Source: Woeseiaceae bacterium (GTDB lineage Bacteria; Pseudomonadota; Gammaproteobacteria; Steroidobacterales; Woeseiaceae). From it: a stretch of 64,000 nt of DNA. The notes beneath the pieces are model-generated. The model was given only the letters and a program-made list of their open reading frames with translations. It ran no database searches and was not told the DNA's origin. Of this stretch, positions 18,020-27,417 are shown one piece after another. The stretch is taken from assembly GCA_013043165.1 (NCBI GenBank), contig JABDOQ010000100.1:1-64000 (forward strand). The letters are read 5' to 3'. A program made the translations under genes and the position numbers. Within the stretch, counting starts at the first letter, position 1, and every line of letters begins with the position of its first letter.

Positions 18020-21000
18020 ATGAGCTTTGTTGATCAGCCGGCTGCGTTGCAGGGCAGTATTCCCGACATCAATGATCTTTATCTCGCGGACGAAGAGAAA
18101 CTTGTCATGGAGCTGGTCCAGGCCGCCGATGCCGGCGGCCCCACTCGCGAGAAAATTCAGTCGACGGCGGCGCAGCTTGTGCGCGCAGTTCGCAAGAACA
18201 CGGCCAGGGACGGCGGCATCGAAGCTTTTCTACAGCAATACGACCTGTCATCGGATGAAGGTGTGTTGCTCATGTGCATCGCCGAGGCATTGCTGCGAAT
18301 CCCGGACGGCGATACGGCCGATCGGCTGATCGCGGACAAGATCACGTCTGCGAAATGGAAGGATCATCTCGGTGAAAGTGACTCTGTGTTCGTTAACGCG
18401 TCGACATGGGGCCTGATGCTGACAGGCCGCATTCTGAGCATGGACGAAGTCGCAACGAGCAATCCCGGACAGGCGCTTGGCCGACTCGTCAGCCGTGCCG
18501 GTGAGCCGTTGGTGCGAACCGCCATGCGTCAGGCAATGAAGATCATGGGACACCAGTTTGTCATGGGACGCACGATCGGGGCGGCTCTGAAACGGGCAAC
18601 AAAAGACGAAAAGCTACCGTACCGTTACTCCTTCGACATGCTCGGCGAATCCGCGCTTACCCGGTCCGATGCGCAGCGCTACCACGAGAGTTACCACCAG
18701 GGCATCGACAGTATTGGCAAGTCTCCGAGAGTTGACGCGGCGGATGTATTTTCGGCACCGGGTATATCGGTCAAGTTATCTGCGCTGCATCCGCGCTATG
18801 AATACACACACGAACGGCGGGTCCTGGATGAGCTCGTCCCGTCGGTCCTGGAGCTTGCCAAACACGCCAGGGACGTTGGTATCGGCCTGACGATCGACTC
18901 GGAGGAGGCGAGCAGGCTCGAAATGTGGCTTGCCATATTCGAGCGCGTCTATCGCGACAATGCGCTAGCCGGATGGGATGGGTTTGGCCTTGCCGTGCAA
19001 ACCTATCAACGCCGCGGCCGAGACACGATGCGTTTTATTGAAGATCTGGCCGGCGACGTCGGGCGTCGAATCCCCGTCCGTCTCGTGAAAGGCGCCTACT
19101 GGGACAGCGAGATCAAGTGGGCGCAGGAGCAGGGAATTTCGAGCTATCCCGTGTTCACACGTAAATCTCACTCTGACGTGTCGTATCTGGCCTGCGCGCG
19201 GGTTGCACTTGCAGCCGGCGACAAGATCTATGGGCAGTTCGCGACGCACAACGCGCATACGTTGGCGAGCGTGTTGCATTTCGCGGGTGCGCGTCGGGAC
19301 TATGAGTTCCAGCGCCTGCACGGCATGGGTGAGGAACTGTACGCCGAAATCGTCGATCCAGAAAAACACGACCGACCTTGCCGCGTCTATGCGCCGGTGG
19401 GTAACCACGAGGATCTGTTGCCATATCTCGTTCGGCGCTTGTTGGAGAATGGTTCCAATACCTCGTTTGTGAACAAGATTATCGACGAGTCCATCGCCGT
19501 AGAGGACATCGTTGCCGACCCGTTGACTGTCGCCGGGCAACACGACTACCTGCCGCATGACCGGATACCAAGGCCGATGGATCTTTTCCAGCCCGAGCGA
19601 GACAACTCACACGGCTTTAATCTTGCGGACCGCAATGTCAGCCGAAAGCTTCTGTCTGATCTGGAGGCAGCCAGCGCGAAGCCATTAACAGCTAAACCGA
19701 TTGTCGGCGGCAGAGAGATGACCGGGGCGGAAGCGCCGTCGCTTAATCCGGCGAAAACCGACGAAGTCGTGGGCATTTGCCATTTGGCGGCAGAAGAGCA
19801 CGTTGATGCGGCGCTGGAACTTTCGGTCAAGGGGCAGTTTGCCTGGGATTGCGTGGGGGCCGACGAACGTGCCAGCATTCTGAATCGTGCGGCGGATCTG
19901 TTCGAAGCGCATCACGCCGAGCTGCTGGCGCTGTGCATCCGTGAGGGTGGCAAAACCATTCCGGACTCGATCTCCGAGCTGCGCGAGGCCGTGGATTTCT
20001 TGCGCTACTATGCCGCCCAGGCGCGGCGACATTTTGGCCAGCCGCTGGTCATGCCCGGGCCGACCGGGGAGCACAATACTTATGGCTTGCGCGGCCGCGG
20101 TGTGTTCGTCTGCATAAGTCCCTGGAATTTCCCGCTGGCGATATTTACCGGCCAGGTAGCGGCCGCACTTGCAGCGGGCAACGCCATACTCGCAAAACCG
20201 GCGGCGCCGACACCTCTGATTGCCTATCGCGCTGTGCAGCTGATGCTCGAAGCCGGCGTGCCGGCAGATGTGCTGCATTTCATCCCAGGTTCTGGCTCCC
20301 TGATCGGAGGCCGCGCGGTTGCAGATCCGCGGGTCGCGGGTGTGGTGTTTACCGGATCGACCGGCGTCGCCCGGACGATCAACCAGACGCTGGCCCATCG
20401 GGACGGCCCGATCGGCACCCTGATCGCCGAGACCGGCGGACAAAACGCCATGTTTGTCGATAGTTCTGCGTTGCCGGAGCAGGTCGTGCACGACAGTGTC
20501 TATTCGGCATTCAACAGTGCGGGTCAGCGGTGCTCTGCCTTGCGCCTGCTGTGCGTGCAGGAGGAGATCGAACCACGAACGCTCGATCTGCTGAAGGGCT
20601 ACATGGATGAACTCGTCATTGGCGATCCACAATACCTTTCAACTGACGTCGGCCCCGCAATTGACGCACCGTCGAGAGCCGTACTTGAAGCACACGTCGA
20701 GAGAATGGAAAAAGAAGCCAGAATCGTCCATCGATGCACTTTGCCTGCCGGACACGAGGTCGGTACATTCTTCGCGCCTACGCTGGTAGAAATAGACGAT
20801 ATCAGCGTCCTGACCGAAGAGGTTTTTGGCCCGATCCTGCACGTGCTCAAGTTCAGGGGCAGCGATCTCGACAAGACTGTCGAGGCGGTCAACGCGACCG
20901 GCTATGGTCTGACCATGGGCTTGCACAGCCGCATAGATTCGCGCGCCCGTGGTCTCGTCAAAGCTTCCGGGGCCGGTAACATCTACATTAATCGTAATAT

Positions 21001-21172
21001 GATCGGCGCGGTCGTTGGTGTGCAGCCTTTCGGCGGCAGAGGTTTGTCCGGTACCGGGCCGAAGGCGGGCGGGCCACACTACGTGCAGCGATTCGGCAGT
21101 GAATACACGGTCAGCAATAACATCTCGGCGGTCGGCGGTAACGCAAGCTTGCTGACACTCGGCTCAGATTGA
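18020..21172 (+). CDS. putA: Bifunctional proline dehydrogenase / P5C dehydrogenase
   Basis: PutA oxidises proline to glutamate in two channelled steps: an FAD-dependent proline dehydrogenase, then an NAD-dependent aldehyde dehydrogenase. The 1050-residue protein has the proline dehydrogenase barrel in the first half (RLVKGAYWDSEIKWAQ near 354) and the aldehyde dehydrogenase in the second, with general base E804 (ETGGQNAM) and catalytic C838 (SAGQRCSALR). It lacks the N-terminal ribbon-helix-helix domain of E. coli PutA (1320 residues), so it should not repress its own gene. The ATG at 18020 has GGAG upstream and is better than the listed GTG at 17999. It overlaps sdaA by one base. Confidence 0.97.
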   Translation: MSFVDQPAALQGSIPDINDLYLADEEKLVMELVQAADAGGPTREKIQSTAAQLVRAVRKNTARDGGIEAFLQQYDLSSDEGVLLMCIAEALLRIPDGDTADRLIADKITSAKWKDHLGESDSVFVNASTWGLMLTGRILSMDEVATSNPGQALGRLVSRAGEPLVRTAMRQAMKIMGHQFVMGRTIGAALKRATKDEKLPYRYSFDMLGESALTRSDAQRYHESYHQGIDSIGKSPRVDAADVFSAPGISVKLSALHPRYEYTHERRVLDELVPSVLELAKHARDVGIGLTIDSEEASRLEMWLAIFERVYRDNALAGWDGFGLAVQTYQRRGRDTMRFIEDLAGDVGRRIPVRLVKGAYWDSEIKWAQEQGISSYPVFTRKSHSDVSYLACARVALAAGDKIYGQFATHNAHTLASVLHFAGARRDYEFQRLHGMGEELYAEIVDPEKHDRPCRVYAPVGNHEDLLPYLVRRLLENGSNTSFVNKIIDESIAVEDIVADPLTVAGQHDYLPHDRIPRPMDLFQPERDNSHGFNLADRNVSRKLLSDLEAASAKPLTAKPIVGGREMTGAEAPSLNPAKTDEVVGICHLAAEEHVDAALELSVKGQFAWDCVGADERASILNRAADLFEAHHAELLALCIREGGKTIPDSISELREAVDFLRYYAAQARRHFGQPLVMPGPTGEHNTYGLRGRGVFVCISPWNFPLAIFTGQVAAALAAGNAILAKPAAPTPLIAYRAVQLMLEAGVPADVLHFIPGSGSLIGGRAVADPRVAGVVFTGSTGVARTINQTLAHRDGPIGTLIAETGGQNAMFVDSSALPEQVVHDSVYSAFNSAGQRCSALRLLCVQEEIEPRTLDLLKGYMDELVIGDPQYLSTDVGPAIDAPSRAVLEAHVERMEKEARIVHRCTLPAGHEVGTFFAPTLVEIDDISVLTEEVFGPILHVLKFRGSDLDKTVEAVNATGYGLTMGLHSRIDSRARGLVKASGAGNIYINRNMIGAVVGVQPFGGRGLSGTGPKAGGPHYVQRFGSEYTVSNNISAVGGNASLLTLGSD

Positions 21173-22539
21173 TGGCTGATCAACGGCCCCTGAGCATATT
21201 CGACATCTTCAAGATAGGCATCGGCCCGTCGAGTTCGCATACGGTCGGGCCAATGAAGGCGGCAAGGGCTTTTGTAACGAGCCTGAATCCCGTGGCTGCG
21301 AATGTCGTCCGAATCGAAGTCACACTGCATGGCTCTCTTGCATGGACTGGCAAAGGCCACGGGACTGATTCCGCCGTGCTACTCGGCTTGTCGGGGTTCA
21401 TGCCCGAGACGATCGATGCGGACGAGATCGACGACCTGCTGGCTGGAATTCGCGCCGACCGACATGTCGAGGCACCAGGCATTGGTCGCCTGCCGTTCGA
21501 TCCGGTAACAGACCTGCTTTTTGATTTTGAGACGGAGTTGCCGAGACACACCAATGGCATGCACTTCGTCGCAACTGCGGCCGACGGCCGGGTATTGCTC
21601 GACGAGAATTACTATTCACTTGGAGGCGGATTCATTGCACGTAGCGACGACCCGGAACCCCTGGCGCAGGAGGGTGAGCCACCTTTGCCGTTCTCAACGA
21701 GTGAGTCCTTGCTAACGACAGCGGCGGAACACGAGCTGAGCATTGCCGAGCTCGTGTTTCGAAATGAAACGCACTGGCGCAGCCGCGAAGAAGTGGACCA
21801 GCGCATCGCGGACATCTGGCAGGCCATGCGCGATTGCATTGAGCGAGGCTTGCGCACGGACGGTGTGTTGCCAGGCAAGATGTCGGTCCTGCGTCGCGCG
21901 CCAAAGCTTTATCGCAGCTTGTCAAAACGCGGTGAGCCGACAGCCTTTGATGCAATGGAATGGGTAAACGCATTTGCGATCGCCGTTAATGAAGAAAACG
22001 CATCGGGCGGCCGGGTGGTCACGTCGCCTACTAATGGCGCCGCCGGAATCATCCCGGCTGTATTAATGTTTTACGACCGCTTTGTTCCCGGCGCGAGCAA
22101 TGAAGGTATTCGAACGTTCATCCTGACGGCCGGTGCCATCGGTATTCTGTACAAGATCAACGCCTCGATTTCCGGCGCCGAGATGGGTTGCCAGGGTGAG
22201 GTCGGCGTCGCGTGCTCCATGGCCGCAGGCGGCCTTGCTGCCGCGCTCGGCGGTAGCAACGATCATATTGAAGAGGCGGCCGAGATCGGTATGGAACACA
22301 ACCTGGGCTTGACCTGCGATCCGATTGGCGGTCTCGTGCAAATACCGTGCATCGAGCGAAATGCTATGGGTGCCGTCAAAGCAATCAATGCGGCCAAGCT
22401 CGCTATGCATGGGGACGGCACGCACAAAGTGACGTTGGACCAGGTTATCAGAACCATGCGCCAGACGGGTCTGGACATGTCAGCACAGTACAAGGAAACA
22501 TCCAGGGGGGGGCTTGCGGTTAACGTCCCGGAATGTTGA
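21172..22539 (+). CDS. sdaA: L-serine ammonia-lyase (serine deaminase)
   Basis: This iron-sulfur enzyme converts L-serine to pyruvate and ammonia. The 455-residue protein is the single-chain type: an N-terminal beta domain opening [20 protein letters not shown] and a C-terminal alpha domain. The alpha domain has cysteines in [18 protein letters not shown] and [17 protein letters not shown] that bind the [4Fe-4S] cluster. Its ATG shares one base with the putA stop, so it is probably translated by coupling. This puts proline and serine breakdown on one transcript. Length equals E. coli SdaA (454). It converges with sixA. Confidence 0.96.
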   Translation: MADQRPLSIFDIFKIGIGPSSSHTVGPMKAARAFVTSLNPVAANVVRIEVTLHGSLAWTGKGHGTDSAVLLGLSGFMPETIDADEIDDLLAGIRADRHVEAPGIGRLPFDPVTDLLFDFETELPRHTNGMHFVATAADGRVLLDENYYSLGGGFIARSDDPEPLAQEGEPPLPFSTSESLLTTAAEHELSIAELVFRNETHWRSREEVDQRIADIWQAMRDCIERGLRTDGVLPGKMSVLRRAPKLYRSLSKRGEPTAFDAMEWVNAFAIAVNEENASGGRVVTSPTNGAAGIIPAVLMFYDRFVPGASNEGIRTFILTAGAIGILYKINASISGAEMGCQGEVGVACSMAAGGLAAALGGSNDHIEEAAEIGMEHNLGLTCDPIGGLVQIPCIERNAMGAVKAINAAKLAMHGDGTHKVTLDQVIRTMRQTGLDMSAQYKETSRGGLAVNVPEC

Positions 22540-22549
22540 GCCGACGGGC

Positions 22550-23053
22550 TCAGATTCCTTTTTTCGGATAGTCGTAAACAAGCAGCTCCGTCTTGGGTTG
22601 CTCGTAAAGGTTCCAGTCGTCCAGATTGATTTGCACGCAAACAACACCCGCCGTTGGCAGGTTGTTCGTTAGTCCGGGCGATAGAAAATTTGCAAAGTCG
22701 GTCATCCCCGGGTTGTGGCCAACAATCATCAGTTCGTTGAACCTGTTGTCCTGCGCAACGATTACTCCCAAAATCTCACTGAGAGATGCGTGGTACAGGC
22801 TGTCTTCGCGCTGCAGGAATTCAATAGGGTAGGAGATTTCCGCCGCGATCAGCTTCGCCGTAGACCAGGCGCGCTTGGCCGGGCTCGAGATAATCAGTGA
22901 GGGACGGATGCCGTGCCGGAGCATGCGCTTGCCCATTTCGGGGGCGTCACGCTTGCCACGTTTGTTGAGCGGACGATCCCGATCGCTGAGATGCGTATCG
23001 CTCCAGCTGGATTTGGCGTGGCGCACCAGGGTCAGTGTCTTGATCGCCGCCAT
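22550..23053 (-). CDS. sixA: Phosphohistidine phosphatase SixA family
   Basis: SixA removes phosphate from histidine in phosphorelay or phosphotransferase proteins. The 167-residue protein has the histidine-phosphatase opening TLVRHAKSSWSD, with the catalytic histidine in RHA, and the second conserved histidine in MIVGHNPGMTDF. It lies eight bases downstream of sufT on the same strand, so it appears to be the last gene of the suf transcript. Whether that has regulatory meaning is unknown. The substrate here cannot be inferred. Confidence 0.88.
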   Translation of the reverse strand: MAAIKTLTLVRHAKSSWSDTHLSDRDRPLNKRGKRDAPEMGKRMLRHGIRPSLIISSPAKRAWSTAKLIAAEISYPIEFLQREDSLYHASLSEILGVIVAQDNRFNELMIVGHNPGMTDFANFLSPGLTNNLPTAGVVCVQINLDDWNLYEQPKTELLVYDYPKKGI

Positions 23054-23061
23054 GCCGCCGC

Positions 23062-23613
23062 CTACATCAGCCCGGTTTGCAGGCGTGCTTCTTCGCTCAT
23101 CATGCCAACGTTCCAGGGTGGATCAAATACCAGCTCGACATTGACCTCCGAAATTGTCGGAATGATGGCGATCTTTTCGCGGGCGTCCTCCACCAGTACA
23201 TCGCCCATGCCGCAGCCCGGCGCGGTCAGCGTCATTTCCACGGCAACCGAGCGTTGGCCATTACCAAGTGCCCTGACGTCGCATCGATAGACAAGTCCGA
23301 GATTGACGATGTCGACCGGAATTTCCGGGTCATAGCAGGTTTTCAGCTGTTCCCAGATTACGGCTTCGATATCGGCGTCAGTTGCGTTTTCCGGGACCTG
23401 TGGCGGCGGCACCGGTTCTTTACCCAGCGCATCGGCGTCCGCGCCAGAAATGCGGAACAGGTTGCCCTCGACGTACACGGTAAAGCTGCCGCCCAGCGCT
23501 TGCGTGATGAAGCCGTCGGTTCCCGTCCGCAGAGTCACCTGCTCGCCGGCCGGAATAATGATGGCGGACACGTCTTGCGACAGCGTGAACGGTTCATTGG
23601 TATGACCAAACAT
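23062..23613 (-). CDS. sufT: SUF-system maturation protein SufT
   Basis: SufT belongs to the MIP18/DUF59 family, which helps mature iron-sulfur proteins. The 183-residue product has a glycine-rich N-terminal half (PAGEQVTLRTGTDGFITQALGG) found in the SUF-associated subfamily, then a DUF59 domain with CYDPEIPVDIVNLGLVY and the signature TAPGCGMGD. I start it at the ATG of MFGHTNEPF (23613), since the listed extension runs back into sufU and is not conserved. It is eight bases from sufU and the same distance from sixA. Confidence 0.9.
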   Translation of the reverse strand: MFGHTNEPFTLSQDVSAIIIPAGEQVTLRTGTDGFITQALGGSFTVYVEGNLFRISGADADALGKEPVPPPQVPENATDADIEAVIWEQLKTCYDPEIPVDIVNLGLVYRCDVRALGNGQRSVAVEMTLTAPGCGMGDVLVEDAREKIAIIPTISEVNVELVFDPPWNVGMMSEEARLQTGLM

Positions 23614-23621
23614 CGTACTTC

Positions 23622-24116
23622 TTACTCCGTAGTAGCCGGCTGAGCGTCCTGGCGTAAAGCAGAGCGCAGGGCGTGCCAGGCGAGCGTTGCGCATTTCACT
23701 CGTGACGGGAATTCCCGCACGCCATCGAGCGCCCTGATTTTTTCGAGCGGTCTGTCGAGTTCTACGTCGATGTTGCCTGGCTGGCCTTTGCCGCCGTCAG
23801 TCAGCCGTTCGGTCACCGCGCTGAAAATGGTCTCTGCCCTGTCTGCGGACAGCCCGATGATCGCGTCGGTGAGCAATGAGGCCGACGCCACCGAAATCGC
23901 GCAGCCGGAGCCGTCGAAACTGATGGCTTCAATGCGCGCGTTGTCATCGATACAGAGGTAGACGCAAATCTTGTCGCCGCAGAGCGGGTTGATGCCGCGA
24001 GCCTTATGGGTGGCATTCGCGAGGCGACCGAAATGCCGCGGACTGCGCGCATGATCGAGGATCAGCTCACGATACAGGTCAAGGACATCGTCCGTCACGG
24101 CGGCATGCACGTTCAT
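23622..24116 (-). CDS. sufU: SufU-type iron-sulfur scaffold / sulfur acceptor
   Basis: SufU proteins bind zinc and accept persulfide sulfur from SufS. The 164-residue protein has the expected ligands: C46 and D48 in NPLCGD, C72 in GSGCAISVASAS, and C142 in RVKCATLAWH. The roughly 20-residue insertion before the last cysteine (GQPGNIDVEL and on) separates SufU from IscU. Its ATG overlaps the sufS stop by four bases. Together with SufT, and with no SufE or SufA in the operon, this resembles the Gram-positive-style SufBCDSU machinery more than the enterobacterial sufABCDSE. Confidence 0.92.
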   Translation of the reverse strand: MNVHAAVTDDVLDLYRELILDHARSPRHFGRLANATHKARGINPLCGDKICVYLCIDDNARIEAISFDGSGCAISVASASLLTDAIIGLSADRAETIFSAVTERLTDGGKGQPGNIDVELDRPLEKIRALDGVREFPSRVKCATLAWHALRSALRQDAQPATTE

Positions 24117-25354
24117 TTGAAGACCTGTCTCGCTTTCTCGAGCGCCGCAACCAGGCGATCGACATCGTCGGTATTGTTGTAGAAAGCCAGGGACGCGCGT
24201 GCCGTGCCCGAAATGCCAAAACGCGTCATCACCGGCATAGCGCAGTGGTGCCCCGTGCGAATGGCAACTCCCTGATGATCGAGAATGGTGCCAAGGTCGT
24301 GTGAATGAATGTCGCCGAGAAGAAAAGATTGCACGCTGGCTTTGTTGACGGCAGTGCCAATCAGGTGAATGTCGTCGACTTGCCCGAGCTTCAGCAGCAT
24401 GTACTGGTGCAAGTCAGCCTCATAGGCGGCGATGCGCTGCATGCCAACGGATTGCAGATAGTCGATCGCGGCGCCCAGGCCAACTACGCCGGAGATGTTG
24501 GGCGTTCCGGCCTCGAACTTGTAGGGCAGTTCATTGTAAATTGTGGATTCGAAACTGACCTCGAGAATCATGTCACCGCCACCCTGGTATGGCGGCATCG
24601 AATCCAGCAAAGTCTCGCGACCATAGAGAACGCCAGTCCCTGTCGGGCCGAACATCTTGTGACCTGAGAAAGCGTAAAAATCGCAGTCGAGGTCCTGCAC
24701 ATCGACTGGCATGTGCGGCACCCCCTGAGCCCCATCAACCAGGACCGGTATGCCGCATTGTTTGGCATGTGCAATGATGTCCTTAACCGGGTTCACGGTG
24801 CCGAGCGCATTGGACACGTGGCCGACGGCGAGCAGGAAAACATCCTTCGTCATCATTGAGCGCAATGTCTCCAGCTCAAGTTGACCGTGGTCATCGATAG
24901 GGGCCACGACCAGTTCGGCGCCGGTCTGTTCGCAAACCAGCTGCCACGGCACAATATTGGCGTGATGCTCTAGATGGGTGATCAGTATCTTGTCGCCCGA
25001 CGCAATCCGGGGACGGCAGAAACTTTGTGCCACCAGGTTGATTGACTCGGTGGTTCCACTGGTCAGGACAATTTCCGATCGATTCGCCGCATTGATGAAT
25101 TCGCGAATCTTGTCCCGAGCACCCTCATAGGCATCAGTCGCCCGGTGACTCAGCGTGTGCACGCCACGATGAACGTTGGCATGGTCCTCACGTTGGTAGC
25201 GTGCGACCGCGTCTATGACCGATGCGGGCTGCTGTGCGGACGCGGCGCTATCGAGGTAGACCAGCGGCTGGCCGTTGACCGACTGATTAAGGATCGGAAA
25301 GTCCTTGCGCCAGTCGACGGCTGCCACAGCCGGTTGTCGCTGTGCATGGCTCAC
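24113..25354 (-). CDS. sufS: Cysteine desulfurase SufS
   Basis: SufS is a group II PLP-dependent desulfurase that takes sulfur from cysteine and passes it to SufU. The 413-residue protein has the PLP lysine K233 (AFSGHKMFGPTG) and the active-site cysteine C371 in RTGHHCAMPVM. The ORF track adds 75 residues that lie inside the sufD reading region and are Arg-rich. I start instead at the GTG at 25354, which overlaps the sufD stop as GTGA and gives the normal length (E. coli SufS has 406). Position between sufD and sufU confirms the assignment. Confidence 0.96.
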   Translation of the reverse strand: MSHAQRQPAVAAVDWRKDFPILNQSVNGQPLVYLDSAASAQQPASVIDAVARYQREDHANVHRGVHTLSHRATDAYEGARDKIREFINAANRSEIVLTSGTTESINLVAQSFCRPRIASGDKILITHLEHHANIVPWQLVCEQTGAELVVAPIDDHGQLELETLRSMMTKDVFLLAVGHVSNALGTVNPVKDIIAHAKQCGIPVLVDGAQGVPHMPVDVQDLDCDFYAFSGHKMFGPTGTGVLYGRETLLDSMPPYQGGGDMILEVSFESTIYNELPYKFEAGTPNISGVVGLGAAIDYLQSVGMQRIAAYEADLHQYMLLKLGQVDDIHLIGTAVNKASVQSFLLGDIHSHDLGTILDHQGVAIRTGHHCAMPVMTRFGISGTARASLAFYNNTDDVDRLVAALEKARQVFK

Positions 25355-26646
25355 GACAACAAATCCGCCGCTGCATCCGCCTCGATAAGTTCCGCAAGGC
25401 GAGCTTCGACGATTGCAGTAATCGCGTCTTTTACTCCGGCGACCGGCGCGCGCAGGACGATGTCGGCTGCAAACGCGTGCGTCAGAATCTGGGTGGCGTG
25501 ACGTTTGTCCAGCCCCCGCGCGCGCAGGTAGAAGAGGGCGGTTTCGTCCAGTTGACCGACGGTCGTACCGTGGCTGCATTTGACCTCGTCCGCGTAGATC
25601 TCCAGCTCCGGCTTCGTATCGATTTCCGCTTTGTCGGACAGCAACAGATTGTGATTGGCCTGGCTGGCATCGGTTCCGTCTGCCCCTTTGTGCACGATCG
25701 CTTTACCGTTCCAGACACAGCGGCAATTGCCTTTGAGTATGCCGCGATATTCCTGTGACGAGGTTGCCGGACCCACGCGGTGATCTACACGTGTGTGATT
25801 GTCGATGTGCTGGCCATCACCGGCGAGGTACAGGCCGTCGAAAGTGATGTCGGCGCCGGGCTCGCTGATGTCGATGTCGACGTCATTACGAATCAGGCCG
25901 CCGCCGAGATCGTAGCTCGCCATACGAAGCCGGGCTTCTCGTCCGGCCGTAATCGAAGTGCGCCCGGTCTGAACGTGTCGAACCGATCGATTTTGAATGC
26001 GAACGTGTCTTACGTCGGCACGGTCGCCCACAGCGATAGACAAGACCGTGTTGGCATAGTGGTCTGCGTCGCCTTCCGAAGCATGGTACTCGATGAAATC
26101 GGCCGAGACCCCGGATCCGACTTCAATCTCGACGCAAGATTGCGCGACGGCGACGCTGTCGCCAGCACGATCAACGATTAGAATTCCGATGGGTTTCTCG
26201 ATCGATTCCGTGACCCGCACGCGCAAGCCGTCTTGCAGTAGTGCCGCGTTGAGGTCGGCAAGCGGTCGCGACATTACGAACTCGGAAGGTGCATCGCTGA
26301 AGCGCGAAACCTCAACACCTTTTTGTTTTAAGGCGCCGACGGACTGCTCGTCGATTGTTCCGTTCGAAATTACGAGCCAGGCTGCATCGATCGAGCTCGT
26401 TATGGCCGCGATGGTTTCGCTTGGCGGCTTGGGCAGCTGTTGCTGGCCTCCCGCTGTCAGCCAGCGATTACTGATATCAACAACTGGCGACAGGTCCGTG
26501 TACTTCCAGTCCTCGTCGCGCAGCGTAGGCAAGCCATGTTCATCGAGATGCGCCACGGCGGCTTCCCGGGACGGCGTCAGCCCGTTTTTGGGCAGAGTCC
26601 TGACAACCTCCCTGAGAGTGTCGATGGAAAGAGACGATTGTTTCAT
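25351..26646 (-). CDS. sufD: Fe-S cluster assembly protein SufD
   Basis: SufD pairs with SufB in the SufBC2D scaffold that builds the nascent cluster. The 431-residue protein shows the right-handed beta-helix core and the conserved EVKCSHGTTVGQLDETALFYLRARG segment, whose histidine corresponds to the functionally important H360 of E. coli SufD. The ATG at 26646 overlaps the sufC stop (ATGA) and gives MKQSSLSIDTLRE; the listed eight-residue extension is rejected. The N-terminal helices are the usual SufD-specific part. Confidence 0.95.
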   Translation of the reverse strand: MKQSSLSIDTLREVVRTLPKNGLTPSREAAVAHLDEHGLPTLRDEDWKYTDLSPVVDISNRWLTAGGQQQLPKPPSETIAAITSSIDAAWLVISNGTIDEQSVGALKQKGVEVSRFSDAPSEFVMSRPLADLNAALLQDGLRVRVTESIEKPIGILIVDRAGDSVAVAQSCVEIEVGSGVSADFIEYHASEGDADHYANTVLSIAVGDRADVRHVRIQNRSVRHVQTGRTSITAGREARLRMASYDLGGGLIRNDVDIDISEPGADITFDGLYLAGDGQHIDNHTRVDHRVGPATSSQEYRGILKGNCRCVWNGKAIVHKGADGTDASQANHNLLLSDKAEIDTKPELEIYADEVKCSHGTTVGQLDETALFYLRARGLDKRHATQILTHAFAADIVLRAPVAGVKDAITAIVEARLAELIEADAAADLLS

Positions 26647-27395
26647 GCGTTCGCGGCCTCGCGTACCCATTCATAACCTCTTTCCTCGAGCTCGAGTGCA
26701 AGGGACTTGTCCCCTGAGCGGACAATCCGGCCCTGCGACAGCACGTGCACGTAATCGGGCTGAACGTAGTCAAGCAGACGCTGGTAGTGCGTTACGAGAA
26801 TAATGGCGCGTTCCGGGCTTCGCAGAGCGTTGACGCCGGCGGCGACTGCTTTGAGCGCATCAATGTCCAGTCCCGAATCGGTCTCGTCCAGAATGGCGAG
26901 GCTGGGTTCGAGCATCGCCATTTGCAGGATCTCGTTGCGCTTTTTCTCGCCGCCCGAGAATCCTTCGTTTACACCGCGGTTCAAAAACTTGGGGTCCATG
27001 CCGAGCACTGCCATTTTTTCCCGGGCGAGCTTCAGGAACTCGAAAGCGTCAACTTCGCCGAGGCCCTGATGTTTGCGCTTTGCGTTGACGGCTGCCTTCA
27101 ACAAGTAGGCGTTGTTAACGCCCGGGATTTCGACGGGATACTGGAATCCAAGGAATATTCCTTCGCGGGCGCGTTCTTCGGGTTCGAGTTCAAGCAGGTC
27201 GTGGCCTTCGTATGTCACCGTGCCACCCGTGACCTCGTAATCCTCGTGTCCCGCGATGACCTGCGCCAGCGTGCTCTTGCCCGAGCCGTTCGGTCCCATG
27301 ATGGCATGCACTTCGCCGGCTTTGACTGACAGTGACAGCCCGCGCAGTATTTCTGAATCGCCGATACGGCTTTTTAGATCTGTGATTTCAAGCAT
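26643..27395 (-). CDS. sufC: Fe-S assembly ATPase SufC
   Basis: SufC is the ABC-type ATPase that drives conformational change in SufB-SufD. The 250-residue product has Walker A GPNGSGKST, the signature FSGGEKKRNEILQM, and Walker B LAILDETDSGLDIDALK, all diagnostic for SufC. Starting at the ATG of MLEITDLKSRIG (27395) matches the family; the 24 additional residues in the ORF track come from the end of sufB and the gap. It lies 22 bases after sufB and overlaps sufD. Confidence 0.97.
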   Translation of the reverse strand: MLEITDLKSRIGDSEILRGLSLSVKAGEVHAIMGPNGSGKSTLAQVIAGHEDYEVTGGTVTYEGHDLLELEPEERAREGIFLGFQYPVEIPGVNNAYLLKAAVNAKRKHQGLGEVDAFEFLKLAREKMAVLGMDPKFLNRGVNEGFSGGEKKRNEILQMAMLEPSLAILDETDSGLDIDALKAVAAGVNALRSPERAIILVTHYQRLLDYVQPDYVHVLSQGRIVRSGDKSLALELEERGYEWVREAANA

Positions 27396-27417
27396 TTCGA
27401 ATTCCTGATATTGCTGT

